Assembly (NCBI GenBank): GCA_017303875.1
Contig: JAFLBP010000028.1
Coordinates: 1-64,000, forward strand
From: Chitinophagales bacterium
GTDB lineage: Bacteria > Bacteroidota > Bacteroidia > Chitinophagales > Saprospiraceae
DNA: 64,000 nt
Direction of reading: 5' to 3'
The position numbers and the translations under genes were made by a program. Below the pieces are notes generated by a model that had not been told where the DNA came from, did not search any database, and saw only the letters and a list, made by a program, of their open reading frames with translations. Below, one piece after another: positions 16,520 through 25,724 of the stretch (positions are counted from its first letter, which is position 1; the number at the start of each line of letters is the position of its first letter).

Positions 16520-17584
16520 ATGGAATCCACCAACACGCAGACTGCCGCTGAGCCGCAGTCTAACAGCGTTTTCGCGCAACTCCCCGCTATCACCCGTAAA
16601 TACCAACTTCCAAGCAAGAAAAAAGCCATCATGCAGATGGTGACCACCTTCGGCCCCTTTCTGGCGCTTTGGGTAGCCATGTACCTGCTGATTGACGTAT
16701 CCATCTGGTTGACACTCGGCTTAGCCCTGCTCAACGGCCTGATGCTCGTGCGTATTTTTATCATTCAGCACGACTGCGGGCACCAGTCCTTTACCGCTTC
16801 CAAAAAAGCCAACGACGTCATTGGTCTGATTTGCAGTGTGGTCAGTTTTATGCCTTATCGCTATTGGGCCAAAAGCCACAACTTCCACCACGGCCACAAC
16901 GGCCTGCTGTGGGAGCACCGCGATATTGGCGACATCAACCTGCTGACGGTAGATGAGTACCGCAAACTCAGCCCGCTGCGCAAACTGCATTACCGCGTTT
17001 TCCGCAGCGCCCCGATTCTGTTTATTATCGGCCCGGTATGGTACCTGCTCATCCAAAGCCGCCTGCCCATCATCAATCTGAAGGGCTGGGAACACGCCCG
17101 CCGCGCCCTCATGCGCCACAATATCCTGCTGGTAGCCGTTCACGTCAGCATTGTCTTACTGCTTGGTTATGAAGCCTTTTTGTGGGTACACCTGCCAACA
17201 ATTCTCGTTTTTGCAGTAGTGGCCGTCTGGTTTTTCTACGTACAACACCAGCACGAAACTACCTACAAACAATGGCGCGACAAATGGGATTACGTGCAGG
17301 CCGCCATTAAAGGCAGTACTTACTACCGCCTGCCCCGCATCATGCACTGGTTTACAGGTAATATCGGCTACCACCATATTCACCACCTCAACCCCTTGGT
17401 GCCCAACTACGAGCTGGCCCGCTGCCACCACGAAAATCCGGTTTTTGAAAAAGTAGCCAACTCCATCACATTCTGGCAAAGCCTGCGCTGCGTTTTCAAC
17501 AAACTCTGGGACGAAGAGCAGCAGCGCATGATCTCCTTCCGCGAATATATGCGCCTCGAAAAGAAACGCGCAAAAACCGCCTGA
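16520..17584 (+). CDS. Membrane fatty-acid desaturase
   Basis: 354 residues from ATG 16520. The three histidine boxes of membrane di-iron desaturases are present: HDCGHQ near residue 83, HNFHHGH near 120 and HHIHH near 284. Four to six hydrophobic helices lie between them (for example PFLALWVAMYLLI and SIVLLLGYEAFLWV). The spacing fits plant-type omega-6/delta-12 and bacterial DesA-like acyl-lipid desaturases; the exact double-bond position cannot be read from sequence. It would adjust membrane fluidity using an external electron donor. The start before MESTNTQTAAEPQ was chosen because the upstream extension has no family similarity. Six base pairs separate it from the HAD phosphatase gene. 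Confidence 0.88.
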   Translation: MESTNTQTAAEPQSNSVFAQLPAITRKYQLPSKKKAIMQMVTTFGPFLALWVAMYLLIDVSIWLTLGLALLNGLMLVRIFIIQHDCGHQSFTASKKANDVIGLICSVVSFMPYRYWAKSHNFHHGHNGLLWEHRDIGDINLLTVDEYRKLSPLRKLHYRVFRSAPILFIIGPVWYLLIQSRLPIINLKGWEHARRALMRHNILLVAVHVSIVLLLGYEAFLWVHLPTILVFAVVAVWFFYVQHQHETTYKQWRDKWDYVQAAIKGSTYYRLPRIMHWFTGNIGYHHIHHLNPLVPNYELARCHHENPVFEKVANSITFWQSLRCVFNKLWDEEQQRMISFREYMRLEKKRAKTA

Positions 17585-17590
17585 TCAGAG

Positions 17591-18133
17591 ATGCCGTTTC
17601 TCTTCCTCGATCGCGACGGCGTGTTGAATGTGCGCCCTCCCGGCGACTACGTTAAAACACCGGAGGCATTTATACCTGTGCCAGGGCTTGCAGAAGCCCT
17701 GGCACAGTTGCATTTGGTCTTTGCGCGCATCTTTGTAGTGACCAATCAGGCCGGTATCGGCAAAGGCCTGATGACGGAAGCTGATCTGGCGCGTGTACAC
17801 GACAAACTGCAACAACTCGCTGCCGAAGCCGGGGTAGCGCTCGATGCCATTTATTATTGCCCGCATCGGCGCGAGGAAAAATGCGCTTGCCGAAAACCCG
17901 CCACAGGCATGGGCCTGCAAGCCAAAGCGGCATTTCCCGAAATTAATTTTTCAGAAAGCTGGATGGTCGGCGACTCCCTGTCCGACATCGCTTTCGGACA
18001 GGCGCTCGGCATGCGCACCGCCCTTATTGAGGGCAAAGCCGAAGAGGCCGAGGCGGCCGCAGCCATTCAAACCGAGGGGCGTTTTCCCGACTTGCCCGCT
18101 TTTGCCCGCTTTATCAGTTCATACTATAGTTAA
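17591..18133 (+). CDS. gmhB: HAD-IIIA phosphatase, GmhB-type (heptose-bisphosphate phosphatase)
   Basis: 180 residues. HAD motifs are clear: DRDGVLN (residues 7-13, nucleophile Asp), TNQAG near 52, the Lys in CRKP and GDSLSD near 124. The zinc-binding loop typical of GmhB reads CPHRREEKCACRKP (near 85-98). GmhB removes the 7-phosphate of D-glycero-D-manno-heptose 1,7-bisphosphate in LPS inner-core precursor synthesis; related histidinol phosphatases share this loop, so the substrate is likely but not certain. No other heptose gene is nearby. Its last 20 bp overlap the end of the convergent TonB-dependent receptor gene. Confidence 0.8.
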   Translation: MPFLFLDRDGVLNVRPPGDYVKTPEAFIPVPGLAEALAQLHLVFARIFVVTNQAGIGKGLMTEADLARVHDKLQQLAAEAGVALDAIYYCPHRREEKCACRKPATGMGLQAKAAFPEINFSESWMVGDSLSDIAFGQALGMRTALIEGKAEEAEAAAAIQTEGRFPDLPAFARFISSYYS

Positions 18134-20492
18134 TTCCAAAACGCATCACACGGCGCGGTTGCGGATTGTAGATTAAATCCTCGTAGGTGCCCGTTGCATC
18201 AATTCCGTATGTTCTGCGGCCAAAAATATTCTGGCCATGGGCATACACCACAAAGTATTTGCTCAGGTAAATGCGCACAGTAGCGTCCCAAGTGCGGAAA
18301 GCAGGCAGGGAATTGAGAAATTTTTCGCTGTTCAATTGATACTGCTCCCGGTACACTTCCGAGCCGCTGCGTATACCGTTCTGCCGGTCGGAGGCAAAAG
18401 TAAGTTGCACCTTACCCGTGCGCCAGGAAGTACGGAATTGCGTCATCCAGCGCGGCTGATTGCGCACGTCATTGATGTCGGGCAGGCCAAAGCCAAAGGA
18501 TTCGGCGCCTCGGCAATACTGCATATAAAATTCATTTTTCCAGGTCACTACCTGTTCCCGCTTGCCAAGCCCGAGGGTAAAATCGGTACTGTACAGGGTA
18601 ATCAGGCCTTGTACTCCCCAGATAGCCACCGATTTTTGAGGGCCATTGCGATAGCCATAACGCCAGAGAATGCTATCACTGTCGACGTATTGATTGAGGT
18701 AACCATTGCGCACAAGGTTATCGGTATGCTGGTAAAAAAAAGTTCCTTCAATAACCCTGCTGACCGATGGAATAAAGCGAAAACCAATTTCCCCGGCAGT
18801 TGTCGTCGCTATATCCGGCGCATCAATGGAAATATTATCTTTTATAGTGCCCGTTCCACCATCCAGCACAAACGCATTGGCCCTTGTATAAGCATTGGTT
18901 GTTTTTACGCCCCTGCTGAAATTGGCGCGCACCTGAAAAGAACTGTCGATCCGGTACTGTATTCCAAGACGCGGCGTCGACACAAAATCCGAATTGCCAA
19001 TACTCAGGAAGGCGTTGCTGCCCAGCACAATATCCCATTTTTTATCATGCCATTCATACTGCAAGTAGCCGATAAAGTCTATATAGATGTCCGATTGCGG
19101 TGCATATGGTTTCAGTCCGGTATCTCCAAAGCGATTAAACTCAAACAAGGATACAGATAGCGGAAAGGGATAATGCGTCCGAATGGGCGTAACCGCCTTG
19201 GTATTGTACAGCACACCGACCGTTAATGCCCCCCGCTCTCCCAGCCGGTAACGGGTGCGGGTATCAATGCGGACATCGAGGCTTTTACCCGCCGTATAGC
19301 GTTCACGACTGGTAAACACGTTGGTAATGCCAAACAAAGCCTGGGAATATCGGTTTATCGGCGGGTCGATGGCCCGGAAAGCCGCCAGCGACAAGCCGTC
19401 GAGGATATAAGAAGTTGCCGAATTGATATCTACATCATAGCGCAAAACGGAAAGTATCGTCTGGCTTTCCCGCCGTTCCCGCTTGCGGCCAAATTGCAGT
19501 GTATACAATTCGAGGTTTTCGCGCAGGCGGTTGGAAGGTGTGGCCCAGGAAACCGCCAGCGGGTTGCGGCCGATGGCCATGTGGTCGCTGCGCGACATTC
19601 GGTGGTAGGAAAACTGAAGTCCGCGCCATTTCAGGTTCAAGCCGAACAGACGGCTTTCATGCGGAATGGGCGACACCTTGGGATAGTCAATACTATTGGC
19701 AGCCGGTATAAAATTCTGATTAATATAATACGCATCCAGAGGCTGCAAACCCCAGGGAAGGTAGGTATTCATATTATGCGTATTGTCAAAATCATAATAT
19801 AAATCCGTCTTTTCCCGAATGGTATTGCTGCCATAAAGGCTGAAGCGGAAAATGCGTTTATCCTTGCCCAACTTACCCCCAAACATCAAATCTAAGCTGT
19901 TGTATCCAAAATTCCCGAACGACAAATCCGCCTGGGTATACAGCGGCCGTTCCGATTCTCGCAGGATGATATTCACCACGCCCGCAGCAGCAGCATCGCC
20001 ATAAATAGCTGCTGCCGGCCCGAAATACACCTCGATGCGCTCGGCCTGTCGCACCGGCAACTGCGCGCCAATCGGCGTGCCGATATTCGCCGAAGGAGCA
20101 ATGGGCACGCTGTTGATCATAATTTTCATTTCCTGATTGCCACGCAGGCCGCGTACCATAAAGGTTTCTCCTTCCAGTGCATTGCCCGGCTGCGAAACCT
20201 TGATACCGGGCGCCGCCCGCAACACATCGCCGAGCGTTACAAAACCGTAATGCTGAATATCTTCTGCAGTAATCACCCACACGCTGAATGGCTGCCGGTC
20301 GAATTCAATTTCCGAGCGGGTAGCACTCAGCACGACGGTTTTTTGCAGCCCGAAATTCAGGGTCGCAATATTGGTATCGGTCAGGCGCTCCGGCCGAAGC
20401 ATGAGGCTGGAGTCCGGCAGTTGTGCCGAAAGGGTAAAAAGTTGCAGTATACAAGCGAGGAGCAGTACAGGTTTTCTCATTTCATGGCGCAT
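18114..20492 (-). CDS. TonB-dependent outer-membrane receptor
   Basis: 792 residues from ATG 20492; an ATG at 20480 gives an equally good signal peptide (MRKPVLLLACILQLFTLSAQ). No carboxypeptidase-like N-terminal domain is present, so this is not a SusC protein. The plug domain follows: VVLSATRSEIEFDRQPFS, then LGDVLRAAPGIKVSQPG, MVRGLRGNQEMKIMINSVP and YFGPAAAIYGDAAAAGVVNI. A 22-strand-type barrel fills the rest, ending MRFGINYSMN. It would import a siderophore, vitamin or other large ligand using TonB energy; the ligand is unknown. It starts 1 bp after the AI-2E transporter stop, so it belongs to the same message. The 3' end overlaps gmhB by 20 bp. Confidence 0.9.
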   Translation of the reverse strand: MRHEMRKPVLLLACILQLFTLSAQLPDSSLMLRPERLTDTNIATLNFGLQKTVVLSATRSEIEFDRQPFSVWVITAEDIQHYGFVTLGDVLRAAPGIKVSQPGNALEGETFMVRGLRGNQEMKIMINSVPIAPSANIGTPIGAQLPVRQAERIEVYFGPAAAIYGDAAAAGVVNIILRESERPLYTQADLSFGNFGYNSLDLMFGGKLGKDKRIFRFSLYGSNTIREKTDLYYDFDNTHNMNTYLPWGLQPLDAYYINQNFIPAANSIDYPKVSPIPHESRLFGLNLKWRGLQFSYHRMSRSDHMAIGRNPLAVSWATPSNRLRENLELYTLQFGRKRERRESQTILSVLRYDVDINSATSYILDGLSLAAFRAIDPPINRYSQALFGITNVFTSRERYTAGKSLDVRIDTRTRYRLGERGALTVGVLYNTKAVTPIRTHYPFPLSVSLFEFNRFGDTGLKPYAPQSDIYIDFIGYLQYEWHDKKWDIVLGSNAFLSIGNSDFVSTPRLGIQYRIDSSFQVRANFSRGVKTTNAYTRANAFVLDGGTGTIKDNISIDAPDIATTTAGEIGFRFIPSVSRVIEGTFFYQHTDNLVRNGYLNQYVDSDSILWRYGYRNGPQKSVAIWGVQGLITLYSTDFTLGLGKREQVVTWKNEFYMQYCRGAESFGFGLPDINDVRNQPRWMTQFRTSWRTGKVQLTFASDRQNGIRSGSEVYREQYQLNSEKFLNSLPAFRTWDATVRIYLSKYFVVYAHGQNIFGRRTYGIDATGTYEDLIYNPQPRRVMRFGINYSMN

Positions 20493-20493
20493 T

Positions 20494-21618
20494 TTAGTTT
20501 GCCGGAACCGGCGGATCTTCTTCATCAAGGTGATCTGTCAGGCGTTGTACAATTTTAAATTCACTAAAAAATACCCGCGCAATGACCCGCAGCACCGTAT
20601 ACACCGGAATGCCGATAACCATGCCTGTCACGCCGCCTACTTTAGCCGCAATCATGGTGACCAAAAATATTTCCAGCGGGTGCGCCTGCACACTCTTGGA
20701 AAATATAATCGTGCTGATCACCATATTGTCCAAAAACTGGGTCACCATAAATGCGCCGGCTACTTTCAGCAGCAAGGGCCACATCAGTGCCAGATCGCCA
20801 TCCACATGGCCGGTCACGGTGATAAACAAGCCAAAGATCATCCCGATAATTGGCCCTACATAAGGAATAATGTTAAAAATCCCTCCGAAAACCCCGATCA
20901 GCAAGGCATTTTCCACACCTAATATCCAAAGCAATATGGTGGCAACCCCCGAAAAACACAGGGTCTGGATAAACAATCCGCCAAAATATCGGGTCAGCAC
21001 CTCACTCGATTCTTCCAAAGCATGCCGAACTTTAGCCTCCAGATCATTCGGCACCAGGGCGTGCAAAATGTCAAGAAACAAGCGATTTTCCTTTAAAAAG
21101 AAAAATAAAATGAAAGTAATGGAAGCCACCGCTACCACAATATTGCCGGCGGTACCGATAAATTGCCCCACAAAATCGCCTACCAATGCCGGCTTGAACC
21201 ATACACTCAGGGATTCCTGAATGCGCACCCCCAGCGACTCGCCCGATTTCAGCAAACCCGCCTGGTGCAATTGTAAATCCAGCGAAGCAAAAGGCACCCG
21301 CAGCTTTTCACCAAGGGCCTGGTAATCTACCCCGGCGAGTTGCCGCGCCTGCGCCACAATGGTGGGTACAAAAACCATCACCAGGCCGGCCAAAACGGCG
21401 TAAAAAGTCATAATCGTCAGCATGGCCGCGCCGCCCATGCCTACCCGGAAACGCCCGATGCGCAAACGCCGCACAAAAAAAACCATCAGCGGCTTGCCCA
21501 ACATGGAGAGTACCCAAGCCACCAGCAGGTAGCTCAGAATATCTGAAAAATACCAAAACACTGCGCCCAATACCAATACGCCGGGTATCCAGAGCCAGTT
21601 GCGGTTAAATGTACTCAT
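20494..21618 (-). CDS. AI-2E family transporter
   Basis: 374 residues from ATG 21618, whose ATGA overlaps the TGA of the subtilisin gene upstream, a sign of translational coupling. The usual layout is visible: paired N-terminal helices (WLWIPGVLVLGAVFWYFSDILSY), a helix near residue 65-95, a soluble middle part, then five to six C-terminal helices with the conserved NIIPYVGPIIGMIFGL and PLEIFLVTMIAAKVGGVTGMVIGIP. Family members export small molecules or act as Na+/H+ antiporters; few have known substrates, so the name should not be read as evidence of quorum-sensing export. The last 25 residues are acidic and proline-rich. Confidence 0.88.
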   Translation of the reverse strand: MSTFNRNWLWIPGVLVLGAVFWYFSDILSYLLVAWVLSMLGKPLMVFFVRRLRIGRFRVGMGGAAMLTIMTFYAVLAGLVMVFVPTIVAQARQLAGVDYQALGEKLRVPFASLDLQLHQAGLLKSGESLGVRIQESLSVWFKPALVGDFVGQFIGTAGNIVVAVASITFILFFFLKENRLFLDILHALVPNDLEAKVRHALEESSEVLTRYFGGLFIQTLCFSGVATILLWILGVENALLIGVFGGIFNIIPYVGPIIGMIFGLFITVTGHVDGDLALMWPLLLKVAGAFMVTQFLDNMVISTIIFSKSVQAHPLEIFLVTMIAAKVGGVTGMVIGIPVYTVLRVIARVFFSEFKIVQRLTDHLDEEDPPVPAN

Positions 21619-23654
21619 ACAATCTGAATATAATTGCCCAGCACCCACTGGTTGGCGCCAATGCGATGCCAGCCGTCGCGACTGGTTTCATAAATCGTTA
21701 CCGTATTCCCTTGTTTCAACTCCGCAACTTTCGGAAAATTCACCGCTGCCCCACTGCGCACATTCAAGGTCGGCGACGTTACCCGCCCCTTCCGCGTGGC
21801 CGGCGCTGCAGCACCGCCACTCGAAATCACCTGAATATAATCGGCGCTAACAAACTGCCCTTGGCCGATACGCCAGAAACTGCCCACGCGCTCAAGCAAA
21901 TTGACCACATCGCCCTGGTGCAACTCGGCCACTTTGGCAAATGTCGTACCGGCGCCGCTGCGTACATTTAAAAACTGGGAAATGACTTTCCCGCGCGCAC
22001 TGCTTGCCGCCGGTGGCGTTGCTGGCGTGGGTGTCGGAGTTGGAGCAGGTGTCGGCGTAGGCGCTACTTGCCCGCCCTGACGCGCGGCCTGCACTGCGCG
22101 CAGCGCATTTACCCGTCCGTAGCCTAAATATTGCGAGCGGCCATTGGCATCATAGCCGCCAACCACTTTATCGGCCGTTTGTGCCAGAATGCTGCGCAGC
22201 TGCGTCACACTGAGTCCCGGATTGGCACTCAGCAAAAGGGCGCAGATGCCCGCCATGAGGGGCGTTGCACTGGACGTGCCGCCAAAACGGCTGGTGTAGG
22301 TATTGAGAATAGAACGGCCGTTGGCGCCCAGTTCTATGGTTGCCGTGGTAATGCCGATGCCCTGATTGCCATTGCTGGGCGCCGCAATAAATACATTTGG
22401 GCCGTAAAAAGCATAGCTGGAGCGCTCGTCGAGGCTATTGGTCGCCGACACGCAAATTACATCCGGATGCGCCGCAAAATCGCTGACCAAACGCGGCTGG
22501 TTATTCGACGCCGGATTGGCATTGCCCGCTGCAATAAAAATCGGCACTCCCAAGCCGCCGCGCCCCTGCCGGGCCACTTTCTGAATGGTATTGTACACCC
22601 AGGTCGACAGCTGAATCGGCGTCGGGAAACCTAAGCTACAGGAAATAATATCGGCGCCGTTGAGCAGCGCGTGTTCAAATGCTTTTACGATGGCATCATC
22701 GCTCAGCACATCCAATTTGATCGGGATAATGCGCGCATTCGGCGCTGCCCCCACCACGCCCTGCGCATCCAAGGCGCCGGCAGCCACAGCGGCACAGGAG
22801 GTGCCGTGGTCGTAAATACCCCAGGAGCCATCGCGGGCCTGAAACCAGGGCGACACATCGGCGCTGCGGTTGACGGCATTAAAGGTGTTGCGCACTTTGG
22901 TGCCATCGCCGCGCAACTGCGGATGATCTATGGAAAAACCGGTGTCAATCACCGCAATTTTAATATTACTCGAACCGAGATTTTGCAAAAAAGCCCAGGC
23001 CTCGCGCACTTTGGCGTCGGCGCCACGCTTGAACTGCGTACCGGCGTAAGCCGTTCCCGGAAAATCTATGGCCGGAATTTGTGCAGCGTTATTTTGCAGG
23101 TGCCACTGGGTGGCCGCAAAATTGCCGCCCGGCTGCGCAAAACTGCCATGCATGGGGCTTGTGGCAAATTCCGGCTCCGCAATGGCAACAATACGCTTGC
23201 GCTGCAGCAACACCGCGCATTTGATCGGATTGGGCGATTCGGGCGTAGTACACACCCGATACGCGTCGGGGCCAATGATCTCGCGCACATTCAGGTTCAA
23301 CGCATCCATCAGCTCCCGCTGCTTGTCGTCGGGCGTACCGGGCTTAAACTCTACATACAGGTAGCCCGTGGGGATATAATCCGCCCCTTCAAGGTCGTCG
23401 ACATGCCAGACATGCGTACCCACCGACACTTCCGGCTCGGCACGCAGCTGATCAAGCTTTTTATCGGCGCCGCGCTTGATGTCGAGCACCTCAAAATCGC
23501 GGATAAAACCCTGCGATACCACGCCGGCGCGTTTGCCCTTCTTCTTGGGCGCCAGTCCGCTGGTATAACGCACAGCAGCTTTGGTTTTGCTTTTGCTCAG
23601 GCTAAGCTCCTTGCCGCCGTACAAAAAAGTGGTTTTATTGACTTTTTTTGCCAT
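21615..23654 (-). CDS. Subtilisin-like S8 protease with two SH3b domains, no visible signal peptide
   Basis: 679 residues. The N-terminus is lysine-rich and polar (MAKKVNKTTFLYGG), with no signal peptide. A pro-region-like part precedes the catalytic domain, whose triad is complete: Asp in AVIDTGFS (near 235), His in DHGTSCA (near 280), Ser in GGTSSATP (near 461), plus the oxyanion Asn in IAAGNAN. A Thr-Pro linker (PTPAPTPTPTP, near 537) leads to two bacterial SH3 domains (GKVISQFLNVRSGAGTTF and GRVTSPTLNVRSGAAVNF), each ending in IQV or IQIV. SH3b domains usually bind cell wall or peptide. Without a signal peptide or T9SS domain its export is unclear. Coupled by ATGA to the AI-2E gene. Confidence 0.88.
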   Translation of the reverse strand: MAKKVNKTTFLYGGKELSLSKSKTKAAVRYTSGLAPKKKGKRAGVVSQGFIRDFEVLDIKRGADKKLDQLRAEPEVSVGTHVWHVDDLEGADYIPTGYLYVEFKPGTPDDKQRELMDALNLNVREIIGPDAYRVCTTPESPNPIKCAVLLQRKRIVAIAEPEFATSPMHGSFAQPGGNFAATQWHLQNNAAQIPAIDFPGTAYAGTQFKRGADAKVREAWAFLQNLGSSNIKIAVIDTGFSIDHPQLRGDGTKVRNTFNAVNRSADVSPWFQARDGSWGIYDHGTSCAAVAAGALDAQGVVGAAPNARIIPIKLDVLSDDAIVKAFEHALLNGADIISCSLGFPTPIQLSTWVYNTIQKVARQGRGGLGVPIFIAAGNANPASNNQPRLVSDFAAHPDVICVSATNSLDERSSYAFYGPNVFIAAPSNGNQGIGITTATIELGANGRSILNTYTSRFGGTSSATPLMAGICALLLSANPGLSVTQLRSILAQTADKVVGGYDANGRSQYLGYGRVNALRAVQAARQGGQVAPTPTPAPTPTPTPATPPAASSARGKVISQFLNVRSGAGTTFAKVAELHQGDVVNLLERVGSFWRIGQGQFVSADYIQVISSGGAAAPATRKGRVTSPTLNVRSGAAVNFPKVAELKQGNTVTIYETSRDGWHRIGANQWVLGNYIQIV

Positions 23655-23670
23655 TAGATCAGTTTTTTAA

Positions 23671-23765
23671 AGTGTTTTGGTGTTTATGTGTTTTAGTGTT
23701 TTGGTATTTTGGTGGTTGAGTGGTTTGGACAAAATAACCCTAAAACACTAAAACACCAAAACACT
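23671..23765. repeat. Inverted repeat of GTGTTTTGG-type simple sequence
   Basis: A 26-base arm (23671-23696) matches the reverse complement of 23740-23765 at 24 of 26 positions. The right arm contains the last codons of the SBF transporter gene. It separates that gene from the subtilisin gene and may act as a terminator. Confidence 0.65.
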
Positions 23766-24676
23766 CAACCAATCAAACTCTTTTTTCTCCAATAATACGC
23801 CAGCCCCATACCGGTCACCAAATCCCAGATGCCCCACCAGGCAGCGATGAAAGCCATGCCGCCGCTTTGGTCGAAGAAATTGAAAATCAGGATCAGGCCT
23901 AAGGCTGTATTGTGTACGCCGGCCTCAAAAGCGAGGGTTCGGGCGTCGAGTTCGGGTAATCGGAATAATTTACCGGCTAAGTAGCCGCTGCTGATGCCTG
24001 CCAGGTTGTGTACCGCCACGATGATGAAAAACGACCAGAGGTGGTTTGCCACATGCTCGCGGTTGCCAAAAAGCGCCAGCACCAAAATGGAAAAGAAAAG
24101 TACTAAGGCGACGCGTTGTACCCAGGGGCGAATTTTATCAATAAACGCTGTAAAACGCGCCTGCAACACCATGCCCACCACCAACGGCAACAAAATCAGC
24201 TCCACAATGATGAGCGCCATATCCGCAAAACCAAGTTCAAAAGAGGCGCGCAGGGCTTCGCTGTCGGGCACAAATTTTGACCAAAACAAAAAGCCCGCCG
24301 GCGTCACAAAGGTGGAAAGCAAAATGATAACCGTATTCAGGGTAACGGAAAGGGCGGTATTGGCCCGCGCAAAATGCACCAAAAAATTGGTCATATTCCC
24401 CGAAGGACACATGCTCACTAAAATCATCCCCATCGCAATGCTGGTGCGCGGCTGAAACAGGTAAATGATGCCTAAGGTCAGTAAAGGGAAAAAGAGGTAC
24501 TGGGCTATCAGTCCCACAAAAATGGAGCGCGGAAAACGCGCTACTTTCCGGAAATCCTCTATGCGCACATCCAGCGCCACACTGAACATCAGAAAAGCCA
24601 TAGCCGCATTCAGCACGACCATCTGGCTGGGGTTGAAGTTGATCCTTAACTGATCGATGTCGGTAACAGGTGGCAT
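23765..24676 (-). CDS. Bile acid:sodium symporter (SBF) family transporter
   Basis: 303 residues, ATG at 24676. About nine or ten hydrophobic helices span the whole protein. Family signatures are present: MILVSMCPSGNMTNFLVHFA near residues 84-103 and LAFEAGVHNTALGLILIF near 248-265, the crossover region that binds Na+ in SBF/ASBT proteins. Bacterial members take up organic anions with sodium; the natural substrate here is unknown. It stands alone on the minus strand with a gap of about 70 bp to the SPOR-like gene and a hairpin on its 3' side. Confidence 0.88.
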   Translation of the reverse strand: MPPVTDIDQLRINFNPSQMVVLNAAMAFLMFSVALDVRIEDFRKVARFPRSIFVGLIAQYLFFPLLTLGIIYLFQPRTSIAMGMILVSMCPSGNMTNFLVHFARANTALSVTLNTVIILLSTFVTPAGFLFWSKFVPDSEALRASFELGFADMALIIVELILLPLVVGMVLQARFTAFIDKIRPWVQRVALVLFFSILVLALFGNREHVANHLWSFFIIVAVHNLAGISSGYLAGKLFRLPELDARTLAFEAGVHNTALGLILIFNFFDQSGGMAFIAAWWGIWDLVTGMGLAYYWRKKSLIG

Positions 24677-24747
24677 ATTGGCTTCTTATTCGGGCGCAAT
24701 TTGCGAAAGAAACGGGAAATGAGCCACTTTTTTTAAAATGAACTGAC

Positions 24748-25716
24748 CTACTTTTTCTTCTTCGCTACAGGTCGGGCGTAAACCGGCTCCATTTTCTTTT
24801 CCAGATGCCTGGAATAAACAACAAAAGCCCCTTTTACCCCTGCTCGCAGGGATTGCTGTCTTGCAGCATTCGCCTCCTCTTTTGACTTGTACTTTGTCTT
24901 CAAAAAATAATCATATTTCATACCCTGGGCATAGTTGGCATCTATGATCTCAACAACTTCCCCCTTTACCTTTTTACTAAGTTGGTCTAACTCTTGTCGG
25001 GTAAGCGGCTTGCCGATAGAACTCCGAACCTGTACCCGGTAAAAGGGGATTTTGGCGCGCTCTGAGAGCAAGCTGACAATTTTAGGATTCTTAATAGATG
25101 GTATCTTTTTTCCAACAATATAATCCAACAGTTTTTGTGCTTCTTCTTCGTTTTCAAAGCGCCCAATTGTATAATAATAGAGGTTGGTAAATGTTATATC
25201 AGGTTGATTATAAAATTCTATACGTTGTTTTCGAAGGCCAATTTTTCTGCTTAATACATCAAAATCAGCATCACTCATACGTTCTTTCAAGGTCATAATC
25301 TGTACCCCATATTGTACGATAAACTCATCCTCCCGGCCTTCCGGCGGCCCCTTAGGTGCAAATCGTTTTTTGGTGTACAGCTTAACTGTAAACTCTTCGT
25401 GACGCTTATCTCCGGGCACCATAAAACGTGTAGAATCAAAGTCTGGAGACAAGCTATATGCTGATGTTAGTAGCTCAAAGACAAGGGGTTCATTAAAACG
25501 ATAAAGTTTACAAACCTCTAGCGAAACTTTACCATCATCGTTAGCGGTGAAACGATAACCACATCTTTTTAGCTCAACCTCAATATCTCCAAATCTTTCA
25601 TTGTGTTCATCCCTGAACTCCAAAATCATTTCATCAGGTGTAGGATGATTCTGGGCATAAAACGGGTTCTTCAATGTTGCCATAAAGCAACACATCAATA
25701 AAAAAAAACTTCTCAT
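24748..25716 (-). CDS. Secreted protein with SPOR-like repeats
   Basis: 322 residues from ATG 25716; the longer TTG frame would overlap the gene upstream. A signal peptide is visible (MRSFFLLMCCFMATLKNPFYAQ). The middle (about 30-120) is an unrecognised domain with a possible beta fold. The second half carries two related SPOR-like units: IVQYGVQIMTLKERMSDADF followed by YYYTIGRFENEEEAQKLLDY, and FYRVQVRSSIGKPLTRQEL followed by YFLKTKYKSKEEANAARQQS. SPOR domains usually bind denuded peptidoglycan, so it may be a periplasmic wall-associated protein (inference). The C-terminus is lysine-rich (KKKK). It follows the PEGA-like gene by 8 bp, so the two form an operon. Confidence 0.65.
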   Translation of the reverse strand: MRSFFLLMCCFMATLKNPFYAQNHPTPDEMILEFRDEHNERFGDIEVELKRCGYRFTANDDGKVSLEVCKLYRFNEPLVFELLTSAYSLSPDFDSTRFMVPGDKRHEEFTVKLYTKKRFAPKGPPEGREDEFIVQYGVQIMTLKERMSDADFDVLSRKIGLRKQRIEFYNQPDITFTNLYYYTIGRFENEEEAQKLLDYIVGKKIPSIKNPKIVSLLSERAKIPFYRVQVRSSIGKPLTRQELDQLSKKVKGEVVEIIDANYAQGMKYDYFLKTKYKSKEEANAARQQSLRAGVKGAFVVYSRHLEKKMEPVYARPVAKKKK

Positions 25717-25724
25717 ATGGCAAA

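Noticed and set aside
20494..21618. Quorum-sensing autoinducer-2 export role
   Set aside because: The family name is historical; nothing nearby (such as luxS) supports it.
22671..23657. Plus-strand frame (328 aa) opposite the subtilisin gene
   Set aside because: The subtilisin pro-region and catalytic motifs are on the minus strand; the plus frame has no recognisable domain.
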